Notes: generated by a model from the sequence alone, not told the origin. Counted from the first letter of the stretch, positions 16,168 through 35,418 are shown. The stretch: DNA of 64,000 bases from Istiophorus platypterus (GCA_016859345.1 CM029122.1:2872001-2936000); one strand, 5' to 3'. Numbers and translations are program-made.

Positions 16168-16228
16168 GGGGCGGGGCTTCGGCCGGGGCGGGGCTTCGGC
16201 CGGGCGGGGCTTCGGCCGGGGCGGGCCC
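16168..16228 (+). promoter_or_regulatory. Tandem GC boxes in dnajb11 promoter
   Basis: A 17-bp unit GGGGCGGGGCTTCGGCC occurs at 16168 and 16185, a 16-bp version follows at 16202 and a partial copy at 16218. Each carries GGGGCGGGG-type Sp1/KLF sites. The array lies 125-185 nt upstream of the dnajb11 start codon with no TATA box nearby, typical of a housekeeping CpG promoter. No full ER-stress element (CCAAT-N9-CCACG) was seen. Confidence 0.7.
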
Positions 16229-16351
16229 TCACGCATCCAGTGGGCGGGCTCTGGCTGACAGGAGGAAGACGGCTTGTGACCGGCAGCGGGATCGAACCTT
16301 CAAAAGCGGCCGCTCCTTCACCGCTTCCCTCCAAGCCCCGGGACCTAAGCT

Positions 16352-22801
<6,450 letters not shown>

Positions 22802-22834
22802 CACACCTCCAGATACAGCCTGGACTGTTACCTG

Positions 22835-22875
<41 letters not shown>

Positions 22876-23213
22876 CTCTCACATCTTCAGTCGACAGGAG
22901 CATGCTCCATAATTCTGGCCAGGGTGTATTTATTATTTTCAGATTGTTCTCAGGTTGGATTGAACCCGAATTTTTTTTTTTTTTTTTAACTTTTTAATAC
23001 TCTAAATCTTCTCTAAATCCAAATGGAAAAAACATGCCATTGTCTCTGTTGTACTTTCTTTTTGTCCCTACATTATGTTGTAATAAGGCCTTTTTTGTCT
23101 AAAAGTATCAGAGATTCACCTGTTTCCATCACTGTTTCCATTGAACAATCACTGTCCGCCGATGTGTCAACCTCTGCTCCTTCCTGGAGACGACAGTCTG
23201 ACACGCACGCACG

Positions 23214-23216
<3 letters not shown>

Positions 23217-23285
<69 letters not shown>
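23217..23285. repeat. (AC)n microsatellite in predicted dnajb11 3'UTR
   Basis: Nearly 70 nt of perfect AC repeat. In the mRNA it would be a long CA tract, a known binding context for hnRNP L. Confidence 0.97.
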
Positions 23286-23286
<1 letters not shown>

Positions 23287-23963
23287 GCAGACGGATGAGC
23301 TACTGAAAAACCTGCAGAAGAAGAGGAAAATCCACTACCAATTGTTGAACAACCTAAGACCAGAATTTCCTCCATTTTTTCCCCTGTTTTGATTAGTTTG
23401 ACGAATGTAACGACTTCACCTGTCGAGTGATGAAACTTTTTTTTTTCCTTTCTTCTGGTCAGACTCCTGCTCAGTAATACTTTGTAAATAGGGAAGAACA
23501 AAGCTCATCTGTTCGTCGTGTTTCAGTTTTCCTAATTTATGTCGGCCCTGACTCCTTGTGACGGGGGGAGCCACTCGCATTGCACCCCCTCCCCCCTTCC
23601 CTCCCCAGGTTCATTGTGCCAAGAGTTGATCTCTTAAATAGTACAGTGAAGTTTTATCATATCGGAGGAGCAGTGGGTTTTTTTTTCCTGCCCCCCCCAG
23701 CACCACTAGACGCTCCCCTTGTCTGGGCCGAATGCCTCTGACTCAAAGGGACCTCGGACCGTGAACCTCCGGCAGCCCCATCGGGGCGTTTTTGGCTGGT
23801 TTTGTTGATGATGTGGTTTTTGGATTTCCCTCCTCCGTTTTTACTAGCGACTGCAACGCTGCCTCCCAGTTTTACGAGGGGTGTCACGGCCTTAAATGTG
23901 AATTACTGGGCCGTTTTTACTGAGTCTTCATGGTGGGGGGTGATGTACTTTTGACTGATGAAA

Positions 23964-23973
23964 AATAAATAAA
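23964..23973 (+). terminator. dnajb11 polyadenylation signal
   Basis: Two overlapping AATAAA hexamers, the first good ones after the dnajb11 stop codon, 1.16 kb downstream. Confidence 0.6.
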
Positions 23974-24694
23974 TATTTCTACAAATTCTGATGATGAAGT
24001 GTAATACCCCAAAGCCACCAGTAGGTGACGCCAGAGTCTGGTTAATGGCCCTGGCATCCAGGAAGTGATAAAGCTGCAGTGAGTGACAGGAGAGAGGTTA
24101 AGAGACCTGTGCTTGGTTCTTTCTTTTCTTTTTTTCTTGAAATGAGTCAGGATCAGCCAGTGTGGATCTGATTGGTTGTCGCCTGAGAAAAATAACTCAG
24201 CAAAAACATTCCATAAATACATCAAGTGTTTCTTACATTTAGAATTCAGGATATGTTTGGTTTTCTTATTTTTATAATTAAGGATAATGAGTCTGTCAGT
24301 ATGATTTTAATGACTCCTATAAAAATATGAAGCATATGTAAAGGTAATTTGCTAAAGACAGGCTATGGATTCATACAAAAAAATTATTTTCAAATTGTTT
24401 ATTTAAAAGAATTGAGTTTCATTATTTGTAATAATTGGTGAATATATATGTCAAACGCATAAAGGAAAAACAACAATACGTGGCTCCATGGTGTGACTCT
24501 GGTGTTAGAGGAGATCAGAGAAATGACCTGATATTATGAATCTTTAATGACAAAAAAGTTTAATTTTACACTTAGAAAGTGAAAAAAGATGACAATTTAT
24601 GGAAAATCAGCTGTTGCAGGGTTAAGGGCCAGGTTTTGGTTTGGTCTCAGTCCTAGTGATGGTTAAACCTGTGTTTAAAAAAAAAAATTATATC

Positions 24695-25290
24695 AGGGCA
24701 GCAACAAACTGTAAACACAACACTGAAATATTATCACCTTCTAGAGCTTCAGTTAACTCTGTTAACTCTTCACATCCAGCAGCATTCACTATGTCTCAAT
24801 ATTCACTCTCACTCCACTCTCCTTGTTCTGGTCTCCACCGGCTCCGGGAGGGGAACATGTGGCCGTTTAGCCGCCCATTGTTCCACCGTAACCAGCGACT
24901 AGCCGCTCACTTTGTCGGTCGCTTGGCGCCCGACACGTGGGACACAGACGTGATGGGTTTTTAGAGGCTTTTCCTCTGAAAACCGCCGCCTGCTGGAGCT
25001 GAAACAAGGTGGATGAGAGGAAAGGGAGAGCGCTACAGCGGCCAGGCTGCGGTCTGTAAAAACCAAAATAAAAAGAGAATTTGAAAGATGCTGAAACGCT
25101 GCACAGAGAGAAGAATTCAGGGTGATGAGGCAGATGTTCTCTGTGGGTTTGTAACCACAAGTGAACCTTTCCTTACCCTGCTTCTCTCAGTGTACACGAA
25201 CCCTTTTAGCAGTAAACAGCAAACAAAGTGGAGCAGTTTTATCAAATATTAATTACAGAAGCTGGAGGATCCATTATATCAGTGAAGGTC
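24695..25290 (+). repeat. Dispersed repeat family A, copy 2
   Basis: Contains TGGTCTCCACCGGCTCCGGG, GGAACATGTGGCCGTTTAGC and ACACGTGGGA, matching in order the core of copy 1 at 12764-12900. A downstream GGTGGATGAGAGG stretch is shared with copy 3. Confidence 0.65.
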
Positions 25291-25881
25291 AGTAACTGTA
25301 GGCGTAAAAATGTGTGTAGAGGATGTGAGAGTAGGGTACCCCCCACACCCACCCCCACCCCAACATCAACCACCACTACCACCATGTCCTGACCCTATGA
25401 CCCCTCAGTGGTTTAACTTCTCTGTTTTCACTAAACATTAAATGCTGAGTAGGTCAGTGCCACAAGCTGTCTGCATGGGTGGGGCAGGGGATGTCCACAG
25501 AAACATATTCATGATGGTTAGTTTATAGTGCGGTGAATGGTGAACACATCTGCCCACCACTGTTCATGTCAGAGACCAAGTCTGTGTGTGTGTGTGTCTT
25601 TGTAACGATCTCTCACAGTACAAATTGCATGTGTGCAAACTGCGCATACCGTACATGTGCGTTTGTGTGTATGTATTCCTGTGTTTATGCATGCATGTGT
25701 GCTGACGTGTGTGTGTGTGGCCAGTGTGTGTGTATAATGAACTCCCACAGAGATAGCAGGGCTGCGGTAAAGGGAGTTTCCTCCCCAGCCCACTGCACGT
25801 CCCTCAGGCATTTACAGACTGAAGAGGCCGAGGAGACGAAAGGAGAAGCTCTGTGATGAAACCTCAGACTGTCTGGGCCCA

Positions 25882-26058
25882 CGGTTCACGGCTCCTCCAG
25901 CCGCTGCTTCCCCACAGAACCAATGAGACACGGAACCTCACGGTTCACGGCTCCTCCAGCCGCTGCTTCCCCACAGAAACACTGAGACTCGGAACCTCAC
26001 GGTTCACGGCTCCTCCAGCCGCTGCTTCCCCACAGAAACACTGAGACTCGGAACCTCA
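25882..26058. repeat. 59-bp minisatellite, three copies
   Basis: The unit starts CGGTTCACGGCTCCTCCAGC and ends GGAACCTCA. Copies begin at 25882, 25941 and 26000, with a 6-nt partial copy at 26059. Copies 2 and 3 are identical; copy 1 differs at a few positions (ACCAATGAGACA against ACACTGAGACTC). The period is not a multiple of three, so it is not coding. Confidence 0.95.
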
Positions 26059-26209
26059 CGGTTCTAAAAGTCTTGGAATGAGCTGGATTGCTCAGTTCTC
26101 TCAAGAGACCCACACCCATGTCCCTGGATGGATCATGAGACAACAGGCCCACGGGCAAACACATTTAAAAGTGCCCCCTCCCGTCCTACAAAGGAATGAG
26201 ACACTTGGA

Positions 26210-26760
26210 CAATTTTGTGTCTTTTTGTGTAATTTTACATCCCTTGGTAGTTGTTGTCTTCAATCTCTGGCTGTTTTACTTGAGGTAATCTTGTGTCTTT
26301 GAGGTTAACCTTTTGTCTCTCCATAGTTGATTGTCTTTCTCTGTGGTCATTTTTCATTTTCGTTTATAATTTTGCATCCCAGTGCCTGATTTGCTTGTGA
26401 TCATTTTGTGTCACTAAGTTAATTTTGTGTCTCTTTTCAGTCACTTTATGTCTCTTTGTGGTCATTCTGTATTTCCCCAATTTTTTCTCCCTGTAATTGT
26501 GTGTCTTTCCAACAGTTTTGCATCTTTTGTGTTGTTTCTTACCTCCATGGCTCTTTTGCACTTGGTCATTTTGTCTCTTTGTAGTTGGTTAGTGTCTCTT
26601 TGCAGTCATTTGATTGGCTTTCCAACCAACAAAATGTTAAGGGGCACAGGCCCCCAGGCTGTCAAGCCTTTCAGGCCCTGGGGCCTGTGCCTATGGGGCC
26701 TCTTCACTAATCCATCCATACCTGTGCCAGTCTGCTCCTTTTTTATTTATTACACATAAA
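26210..26760. repeat. Degenerate TTTTGTGTCTCTTTGTGGTC-type repeat
   Basis: About 20 loosely repeated phrases around TTTTGTGTCTCTTT and GTGGTCATTTTG, followed by a GC-rich segment with GGGGCACAGGCCCCC and GGCCCTGGGGCC. It resembles the inverse of 15480-15790. Confidence 0.65.
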
Positions 26761-26988
26761 GAATGTCAATTATTTTAAGAGAAATGGCCCAAATTTTAGG
26801 AATCAGGGCCTTGTCCAGGATTCACCAATTATCCACCAATAATGTCTAATAACCACCTGCAATTACAAATTTTAGGTCACATGAGGGCAGCATTGCCTCT
26901 TCAATCACATCCCTGCCTGAATCACTTTTTATTACACAGGACACTCAACAGAGGCCTGTGCAGTTTGTGTGAATGTGTGTAATGTGTG

Positions 26989-26990
<2 letters not shown>

Positions 26991-27062
<72 letters not shown>

Positions 27063-27063
27063 G
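26991..27063. repeat. (GT)n(GA)n compound microsatellite
   Basis: GT tract at 26991-27024 passing directly into a GA tract at 27025-27063. Confidence 0.97.
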
Positions 27064-30000
27064 CCTGTCTGCCTGCACTTGCCAGTTGTTGATGCAGATA
27101 AGCACAGGGATCACACTTGACCCTGAGTGTAATGACTTGTAAGCGTAGCTGCAGGGTTAAGAGAGGCACAGGCTAAAGGAGGGCTAATTGAGCAATCTGT
27201 GTGTGTGTATGTGTGTGTGTGTGTGTATGTGGTGGCGCCAGTGGGTGTTTTGACCTGCTCTGACTCGGCAGTGTGCTCGGTTAATGGTGCCTGACCTGTC
27301 AGACGCAGGGTTTTGTAAAGGGAACACGAGTACAAAACGACGCTCGGCACAGAAAATAAAAATGCTACGCCCCCCCCCCCAAAAAAACCCCGAATCAGCT
27401 CTCGACAACATTTCAAAAATGTTCTGGAAACTTTTATCGCCTCTGTTAGGATTTTAATATGAAGTCTTTGCAGTTTGATTCTCTTATTGATGAGAACATA
27501 TAGGTGATGATGATAAGGGAGATTTTGCATTTTCTTTAAACTTTGGGGACTGAATCCAAATTGTACATGAGAATTCTGGTGACGGCCCAAACAGAGTTTG
27601 TGTACAAATTATTATGAAGACTCCCTTTTCTTCACTGCTCAAAAGATTTATTATTTGGAATCCTGAGTCGTATACGAAACTAAAAATTGAGGATTATATT
27701 TATATATGATATATATTTTATTGTTTTAATTAACCGCCACAATAGGATGTTCTTTTGATAATTTTTTCCCAATTTGATTGTATTAATGCCATGATTTTCC
27801 CTTTTTGCAAACTGAATTCTCTTCCCATATCTCCATGAACACCAAAACAAAATCATTCGATTTTTTTTCCCTTACATATCAAGGTGTGAGTTAGACCCTG
27901 CAGGAGTTTCTTTGCCTATCAATATCATTCTGATGTTCAATCACAATTTGAAATTGTGAAATTTGGAAAAAAAAAAAAGTTGAATACTGAGGATCTTGCC
28001 CCTGTGTTTAAATAGAGACTTAGATAGAGCTGCTACCTTCCCCTTTTTCAGAAGCGGGTATGAGCCCAGCGGGCAACAAATGCATGTCTGGTTATCAGTG
28101 GTCGTTAGGTGCCAATACGCGCCAAGGCCAGGGAGGACAGCGGCGGAGGGGGGCGGTAGGGGCGGGTGGGGTGGTGGGGAAGGACTCTGCCCGAAATAAG
28201 AAATGTTGACGGACAAAGCCTGCAATTTGTGGGATCCGAGCATAAAGCAAACAAAGGGCAGCTTTTTTGTAAGGAATAATGCATGTCAGCCGTGTCCTTG
28301 TCCCGCTGCCGCTTTGAACGCCGCTGGGGATGTCCACCGCGCCGCTGTGTGTGCCCCGTTGCTATATTAAAGCCAGTCACCTCAAAGGGGAAAAGCCTCA
28401 ACTATTCAACAATTGAATGGCGGGGCTCTCATTATGGCCAGTGTGGGCAGGAAAAAGTGGCTTTGGGGGTTTTTCAATTCAGTGACTCTAAGCCCTCCTG
28501 TTAGCCAGGACGAGCTGCTGTTTATCCCAGCGCCTTTTCTGGGGGCTAAACATAGTCAACTGTCATTATGGATCTCACTCTCGCCCCCTCCCTCCTCTGT
28601 CTGCCTCTTCCTCCTCCCTAACATTTATTTATTTCTCTCACAATTTTGTCATCTAATGGCCCGTGTTGTGTGTTGCTGTTTTGAAGGGGGGGGTGGCCGA
28701 CGGCTCTCTCCCCGGTTCTCCCACATCCTGAGGAGGAGGAGAAGGGGGCCAGTGGAGGGCCGAGGACAAAGCAGCACCGCGGACCACCTATATGGATGAA
28801 AGCCACGACGCCGGCGTTTCATAGGCAACGCGAAGCTGCGCCGTACATACCTGCTTTGGCTGCGTGTTACAGCGGGTCTGCGTATGTATGCGCTCTCCAG
28901 TAATCCTTCATTAAAAAGAAAAAAAAGGATTTTAAAACAACCCACCTTCCCAGCTGTCCTCCAGCCCCATCACTGTCAGGGGCTTGGACGGCTGACAGAG
29001 TAGCTTCCCAGCAGCTCCGGGGGCCAGATGAATGGAGCCATATTAGTGAAACTGTATGCACAGTATATGAAATGATGTAAATATGTATTAGTGGGTGCGG
29101 GTAGGTGGAGGTGGGGGCGGTCGGGAGGGTACACGGCGGAGTACAGAAGAGCCTCGGGGGGCGGGGGGTGTTGCGAGGTGAAAGCGGTCTTTGTGTTTAG
29201 AGCAGAGCCCTCTGGTGGACCCTCCCCTCGGCGCGGGGCTGCCCGGGCCCTGTGGTGGCGGATCACAGTTAATAACTGTGCAGCGGGCTGTCAGAGGCAC
29301 TTAGCCTGATGCTGGGCAGGCCGGGGCCAGGCCGGGCCCGCGCACACAGCCTCCACATACTCTGCCTCCCGAGCCTGGACCGGAGAACTGGGCCGTGAAG
29401 GGGAAGAGGTGGGGGTGGGGGGGCTGGATAGAGGTTGGAGGAGATGGGGGCATGAATGAAAATAAAAACAAATAGGAAATATTACAGAGAAAAACATTCA
29501 CAGTGTTCAACAGGCATGAAGAGGGTAAATAACTGGGACGAGGCTGAGTCCCAGACTGGGTTCAGGTGTCCTCCTGTAAGGATCCTTGGGCCGACCTCGG
29601 TCCAGGATCAGGCTTAAAGGATTAACCAACATTTTTAAATAAGAAAGTCTGTCTAAGAACAATACTCACATGTCTATATGTACATCGCAGAAGTTTGTGG
29701 TTCCTGTCCAAACTGGCCAGGACAAGATCCCTTCTGTACAGGATTCAACTGTTGGTGATGAGTGATTAGATCCATGGTCCTCCAATATGAGGCCCATGAA
29801 TAAACCCAATCAAGTCTGTATGCGTTCATAAATTCTTTATGCTGCAACCTGCCCACCGCAGCTCAACAAGTTTTCACAATCTGGGAAACAAAAAGAAGGA
29901 ATTTTGGTGCTAATAATTTGGATATCTTCCAAATCTACAGTTGTTACAATTAAAGCTTCGGTTTAAATTTTTTAAAAGAACTTTTTTACAAAATGGTTCT

Positions 30001-31040
30001 GTTGATTTTGTTCCAATCACTTACATTGGACTTGCATTAGTTAGTGAGTTAAACCAGCCTTTGATCGATGAGGAGGAACCATATTCAGCCAACAGCTGGT
30101 TGGTTAAATGCCAGAAAAACCCAACCTTTAAAAGAGAAACCCCTTCACTGAAGCACATCTAATGCAGGAGGGACCTAAGCTCCATCTCCAACCATCAGCC
30201 CCAGACGTTATCTGACCCTCGACAAAGTGCCTCCACAAACTCTTATCTGATCCCCCCCCACCCCCAGCTTGTAAAGCTCGTACTCATCAAATGAGGCCCG
30301 TTGATGGAAACCAACCAATGACAACTCATCTGATCTTGAATGCTGTTTTTTTTTTTTCATTCCCGTGCCGACAACGACACCTGTAGACAAACTGCCTCGT
30401 CTGCCTGTGAACTCCAAAGTCCAGCTAAACCCTGCTGACTAGATTAGATAACCTGGGTTTTAAAGGCAGGGAGGCTGTTTGCTCAGCGATGGTGCAGTGT
30501 CATGGCAATGGCCAAACAAGAGAGGGAAACAAAGCAGGGCTGAGCTTTAGTGCCTGTAATTACTGGATAAATATCAGCCCTTTGCTTAAAACCGCCAGCA
30601 ATAAATATTGTACGCTGGCGTAATTACAGCTATTAACTTGTCTGTATTGTTAAAATATGAAGGGTCCATGGAGACTGGACTAAAGTGGGTTTTCTATCTT
30701 AATTTATTCTGGTTTATTCATTCATTAATTACATACATATGTAATTACAAAATAAATAAAACCGTTGTCACTGAAGGAGGCCCAGCCAGAACATCTGTGC
30801 ATTCTTTCCCCCGCACTAAATTCTGCCATTGAAAAACTGAATAAAATTAAGAATCTAATTTATTTGTTTGTGCAAACCCCTTTTTAGACTCTGCCTTATC
30901 TCTGAGTGCTACAGCTCTCTCTCTTCTTTTTGTCCTTCTTTTCTTTGGTTGAGCAGTTTTTTGAGCATATTTTCAAAAATAATTTCTGCAACCAGATTTG
31001 TCAGTAGATGCAAAGTCAATCAAGTGATACCTTTAAACCT

Positions 31041-31920
31041 GCAACTGATTTTTTTTTTTTACCATTTGGGGGCAGCAGAAACACAAAACTGACATATTAT
31101 TGCTTTTTAAGGGAAAACTTTGACATTTTGAGAAAAATTAAATTTTTTAGCTTTCCTGTCGAGAGTAGGACGAGAAGATTGGTGCCACTATTTTGTCTAA
31201 ATGTGAAGCTACAGCTAAGCGCTAATTAGCTTCACTTAGCATAAAGACCGGAAATGGGGGAATAAAATCCACCTACCAGCACCTCTGAAGTTCACTAATT
31301 ACCATGTAATATCTTGTTGTTTTAATAACTACAAAAGCTGGAGAATGCCGAATGTTGGCAGTAGCTTATTATTACTTGTAGAGATTCAAAATTGATATTG
31401 ATCCTCTCTCTTGGCAAGAAAGCCTGCAGCAGAGGGCTGGGTACTTCGTGAGGCAGCATTAGCATTAATTTGGAGCCTTTTTCCTGTTCTGTCCACCTGA
31501 TGAATCTAGGTCCAGTATTCCCTCTTCTTTTAGCTCTGTTTTTGGTCTCCAGCCTCATCCAGAGGGAAATATATGACTCTTTAGCTGCTAAATGCTCCAC
31601 TATGTTCACCAGCTGGTCCAGTGGCTTTTCTGAACTTCTTTTTTGCTTTTTTTTGCAGAGAGAAGCTGCTGCTCTGGGTAAAAACAAGATGGATGAGAAC
31701 AGTATAAAGCGAACAAAATTTTGGGTTGAAAAAAAATCAAAATAATGAGCTGAAAGCTAAAAAAAAACAAAAAAAACAAAACACTCCTGGAGCCGAGAGG
31801 AGCTGCAGTCGGGCTTTAATTCTCTGTGGGTTCAATCGCTACCAGCAAAGCTATTCACATACAGGCAGTTACGCGATCCATTGTTGATCCGGTGAAATAT
31901 TGATTACAGCCGCTTTAAAT
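31041..31920 (+). repeat. Dispersed repeat family A, copy 3, with nested repeat B
   Basis: The head AACTGATTTTTT and GGGGGCAGCAGAAACAC is followed by repeat B (31110-31300: GAAGCTACAGC, TTAGCATAAAGACCGGAAA, CCACCTACCAGCACCTCTGA). The family A core comes next at 31540-31600 (TTTGGTCTCCAGCCTCATCC, CTCTTTAGCTGCTAAATGCT). The tail AATGAGCTGAAA and TTTAATTCTCTGTGGGTTC matches copy 1. Confidence 0.7.
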
Positions 31921-32463
31921 TAAACAGCTTTGCAGTGGCGACATGAATGTGAGACATAACTCAAAGCTTACCTGTTCCTGCCAGGCTGCATATAGTTTCA
32001 GTGTGAGAGAGAGAGAGGGTGGGGGGGCTGAGTGGCTCTGCTGCTGGCGTCTCTGTTTAAACCATCACTTCCTGTTCCCAATCCCCGTGTCTGCTTATCC
32101 ATCATTTCATAAGCGAGCTTGCTTGTGTGTGCGTTATATGTGTGTGTGTGTGTGTGTGTGTTTGCACGCTGCTACGCTCGGAGTCCTGTTGCACCTACTC
32201 CAGCCTCCCATGGGTGGTGGCGGTGGGTGAAAAAAAAGGGGGGGGCTGCTCCTTCGAGACACCCCTCAAATTATGGCCCTAATCAGTTAGCCCCAAGAGC
32301 AGGACTTCCACGGCTCCCAGACAGACGGACAGACTCCCCAGGCCTTCAGCAGCCTCATCTCACCCCCCCCACTCCCCATCGTCCTCCGCCTCCTCCTCCA
32401 CCTCCTCCCCCTCCACCGGCCACGCAGCACCGAGCTCGGCCTTGTCCCCACAGAGACCCCTCT

Positions 32464-32480
32464 CCCTCCCTCCCTCCCTC
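32464..32480 (-). other. G-quadruplex motif on the minus strand
   Basis: (CCCT)n on the plus strand reads as consecutive GGG tracts separated by one base on the minus strand, matching the G3N1 quadruplex pattern. Confidence 0.6.
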
Positions 32481-33789
32481 CCAGCACTGAGATAAAACAG
32501 GTCCAGCTTTGGCTTTAGGAAAGTGTCGGCTTTTCCCGTCCCCTCACTTATCCACTCCTCTTGTCTAGTCTACCTGGCCCTTTCACCCCTCTTCAACCCC
32601 CCCCCCCCCCCGACACACATGTGCACTCTCTCACACACGGCTATGTAGTAGTACTAGTAGCACATGTAGTTTCATGCTGTTTACAGTTGGCTCTATTTTG
32701 CAGCTGAAGCAGCACATTTGATCCCTGCTGCCAACTCAAATTCTCTTTTTTCTTGTGTTTTTCCGCCTATTTTTCCTGATGTAAATGGTTTCACACTTTT
32801 ATGAGTTGAGTGAGCTCCGTGAATTCCAGGACCACGAGACCAATTCCAAACCTGTTCCATAATTTCTAAAAACGATACGCCAACTCAACTGTGTTGTAAT
32901 ATTTTTTGTTATAATCACCATCATTTCTGAAATGGCAGCCAAATAAAAACGCTGTTTTCAGTTGTTCAGTGAATATTAAAACAGAAAGTTTTAATATTCA
33001 CTGCTGCTGCAAAGTGTTTTGCATCAATCATTTCGCAAAGCACCGGTTCCAAGAGAGTATTGCAGCCATTCTCAATAATTGCTGGGTAATAAAAGAAAAA
33101 TAGCACAGTGAGAAATTAAACAATGCCATGATATCACTCTGGCACCTTGGTTTATGTCAACAAGTATCTGGCATTTACCCTGGATCATTAATCTACAAAC
33201 ACACACACACACTGCTGGATCCAGGGCAATAATGTGATGCTTTGTCAACTAAATCATTGCAATTCTACCAAGTTAATCAATGACACATGTCAAGTTCTGG
33301 CAGTGTCAGGCCTTCGCTGACTCCATCCCACCATTCCCCTCATCTGCCATGTCGTTCCCATTCCTCTATTACCACCACCCCCCTCACACACACACACAAA
33401 CAATGTGCCAAACCAGACCACTCGCCATACACACTAATGCTTCTGTTCCTTCCGAGCAGCTCCATTAGTCTTGTTCACCTCGCTTATGATTCCCATTTGT
33501 TTTCATTTCACAGCAAAACACCACATGCACACACACACATGAAGGCACACATCTGCATATGCACGTGCATACAGGAGCATGCAGACATTTCTGCAACAAG
33601 TTGTAACCCCGTCTTATGCAAAAAGCAGCAAAGAGAAGCACGGAGGGATGCAAACAGGTGCCAAATCACCTCAGAGACAAAAGAAAACAATTCCTGGGAT
33701 TTATCGGTAAAATGGGGCATGAACACCCGGGAGCTGTAATGAAGGGAAGGATGGAGGGATGTGAGGGAGGGGGAGAGGAGGCAGTGGTT

Positions 33790-33834
33790 GAGGAGGCAGG
33801 AGCTGAGGAGGCAGGAGCCGAGGAGGCAGGAGCC
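33790..33834. repeat. 15-bp tandem repeat, three copies
   Basis: Unit GAGGAGGCAGGAGC[T/C] at 33790, 33805 and 33820. Although it reads as an E-E-A-G-A repeat in one frame, no gene structure surrounds it. Confidence 0.9.
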
Positions 33835-35403
33835 GAACCGGTCCATATCTGGTATCTGCACAGTGATTATTTGAACAGTAGTTACAAAGCCATAAGGCCC
33901 GGCCTGGTTCCTGAGCATGTTGATTTTAAACCTCTCTGGTCTATAAATAACGGCTGATTAAGTGGATCCCCTCCTCTTCTTCTTCTTCTCTCTCTCGCTC
34001 TCTGTCTCCCATACGTGTCCAGTGCTCTGCCCCCCCCCAATATGTTCTGTATTAGTGCGTCTCTGTTGAGTGTTTGAAGTAGAGAGAATTAAGGAGGTGG
34101 GTGGCCGGCCGACCACCGTCCTCGGAGGAGACCTGTGACGCACACAGAACTATCCTCTGACTCCATTAGCATACCTCCGCTTGCACCGCCACAGTCAGCG
34201 TGACTGCCCCCACAGCTCTCTCTCATGTGGCCACTGTTTTTGTTTGCGTGGGGGGGGGGGCTGTCATGGGGGCCTGGCCCCGTCAATTAAATACACATCG
34301 GGTCCTGGGAAGGCCTGCAACTGGCTCCAGGGACAGTCCACGTGACAAAAGAACAGGAACGATCATCGCTCAGTAGGTCAAGATAAAATAAGCCTTTTAC
34401 CAAAGTTTGACTCGAACACTGTGAAGAATTTTCAGCCGTAATGCTTCAAATATTTGCTATTTTTACTTTTCACTTTATAATTTACTTGCTTCTTTTACTT
34501 TCGTTTTCCTACCAAAAACATATGTAATAGTTTTTTTTGCTGTGTAAAATGTTTTAAAAACAAAAATGCTCATATGTGACTTGATCAGATCTAAAATTTC
34601 TTTTTTTTTTTTTCCCTTTTTTACTTGCTACGTTGAAGCTGTTTTACAAGTGATATTAAATTTTGAATGAAGGTTCCAGCATGTGTTGATTTTCATATCA
34701 CATGAATTATCAGAAAATCCAACGTCTGTATGAATTTATCACATGAGTGATCACATGTAATAAACACGTCAAGTTTGTAAAGAAAATTTCTTTTGATTCT
34801 TTTTTTTCCTCCATGCGTTTCCACATAACCTTTGCTCTACTGAGTCTGAGTTGTTGTTAACTGAGTTTTTCATACTGTGAAAACTGACTTTAATGTGTTT
34901 ACTTTTGTGAATATGTTGTGACTACATATGGCAGAATAAATTCAATCAGTTCAATAAACATCATGGAGGATAGGAGATCTAACAGTTTTTGTAAAAGCGC
35001 TTATTTGGTAATTACATTTCTGAACTTTACAGCTCATTAAAAGGGAGAAAGGAGGAAATGTTTGGCCTTTTGCAAACCCTTAGGACAGACAAAACCGAAA
35101 CTTCCAACATTTTTTGTGAATTTTTAGCCGCTGCTTATCAGGCTTGGTTTTTAAGGTCAGCTTTCTCTCGGAGTTACTTCATTCTGCTGATTAATCTCCT
35201 CAACTCTCTCTCGATCAAACTCGTCAAAATGTATATTTTGATTTTAATAAAGAGATCGACGTTTTCATGTCAATAGCATGTTGGGAAAATGTAGGTGAAA
35301 AGATGCGAAACTTGTCTTCATTTCCATTTAGTTTAATGGTGAGGCCATAAACAGAGAGCTTCTGAAAAAAGATTCTGAATAAATTGAAATAAAGAATTTA
35401 TGG

Positions 35404-35418
35404 ATATATATATGTATA

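Larger units (their letters stand above)
22802..23985 (+). other. dnajb11 3'UTR (predicted)
   Basis: Runs from the stop codon to overlapping AATAAA signals at 23964-23973. It carries CA microsatellites at 22836-22872 and 23217-23285 and T-rich runs, and no other gene. Length is inferred from the signal position. Confidence 0.6.
23986..30430. other. Gene-free region, left part
   Basis: No coding exon with family similarity or consistent splicing was found. It holds repeat family A copy 2 (24695-25290), a GT-rich patch (25585-25735), a 59-bp minisatellite (25882-26058), a TTTGTGTCTC-type repeat (26210-26760), GT/GA microsatellite (26991-27063) and poly-G/C runs. Sequence at 28700-29400 is GC-rich without a supportable frame. 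Confidence 0.6.
30431..35399. other. Gene-free region, middle part
   Basis: Contains repeat family A copy 3 with a second repeat nested (31041-31920), a CT-rich segment with (CCCT)n at 32460-32480, poly-C at 32597-32611, a 15-bp repeat at 33790-33834 and a poly-G run at 34251-34260. Two microsatellite-free stretches, 30440-30640 and 32990-33270, look like possible conserved non-coding DNA. No gene is supported. Confidence 0.6.

Noticed and set aside
33616..33957. Frame with an Glu-Glu-Ala-Gly-Ala repeat
   Set aside because: Only three 15-bp tandem units make it look protein-like; no splice sites or homology.
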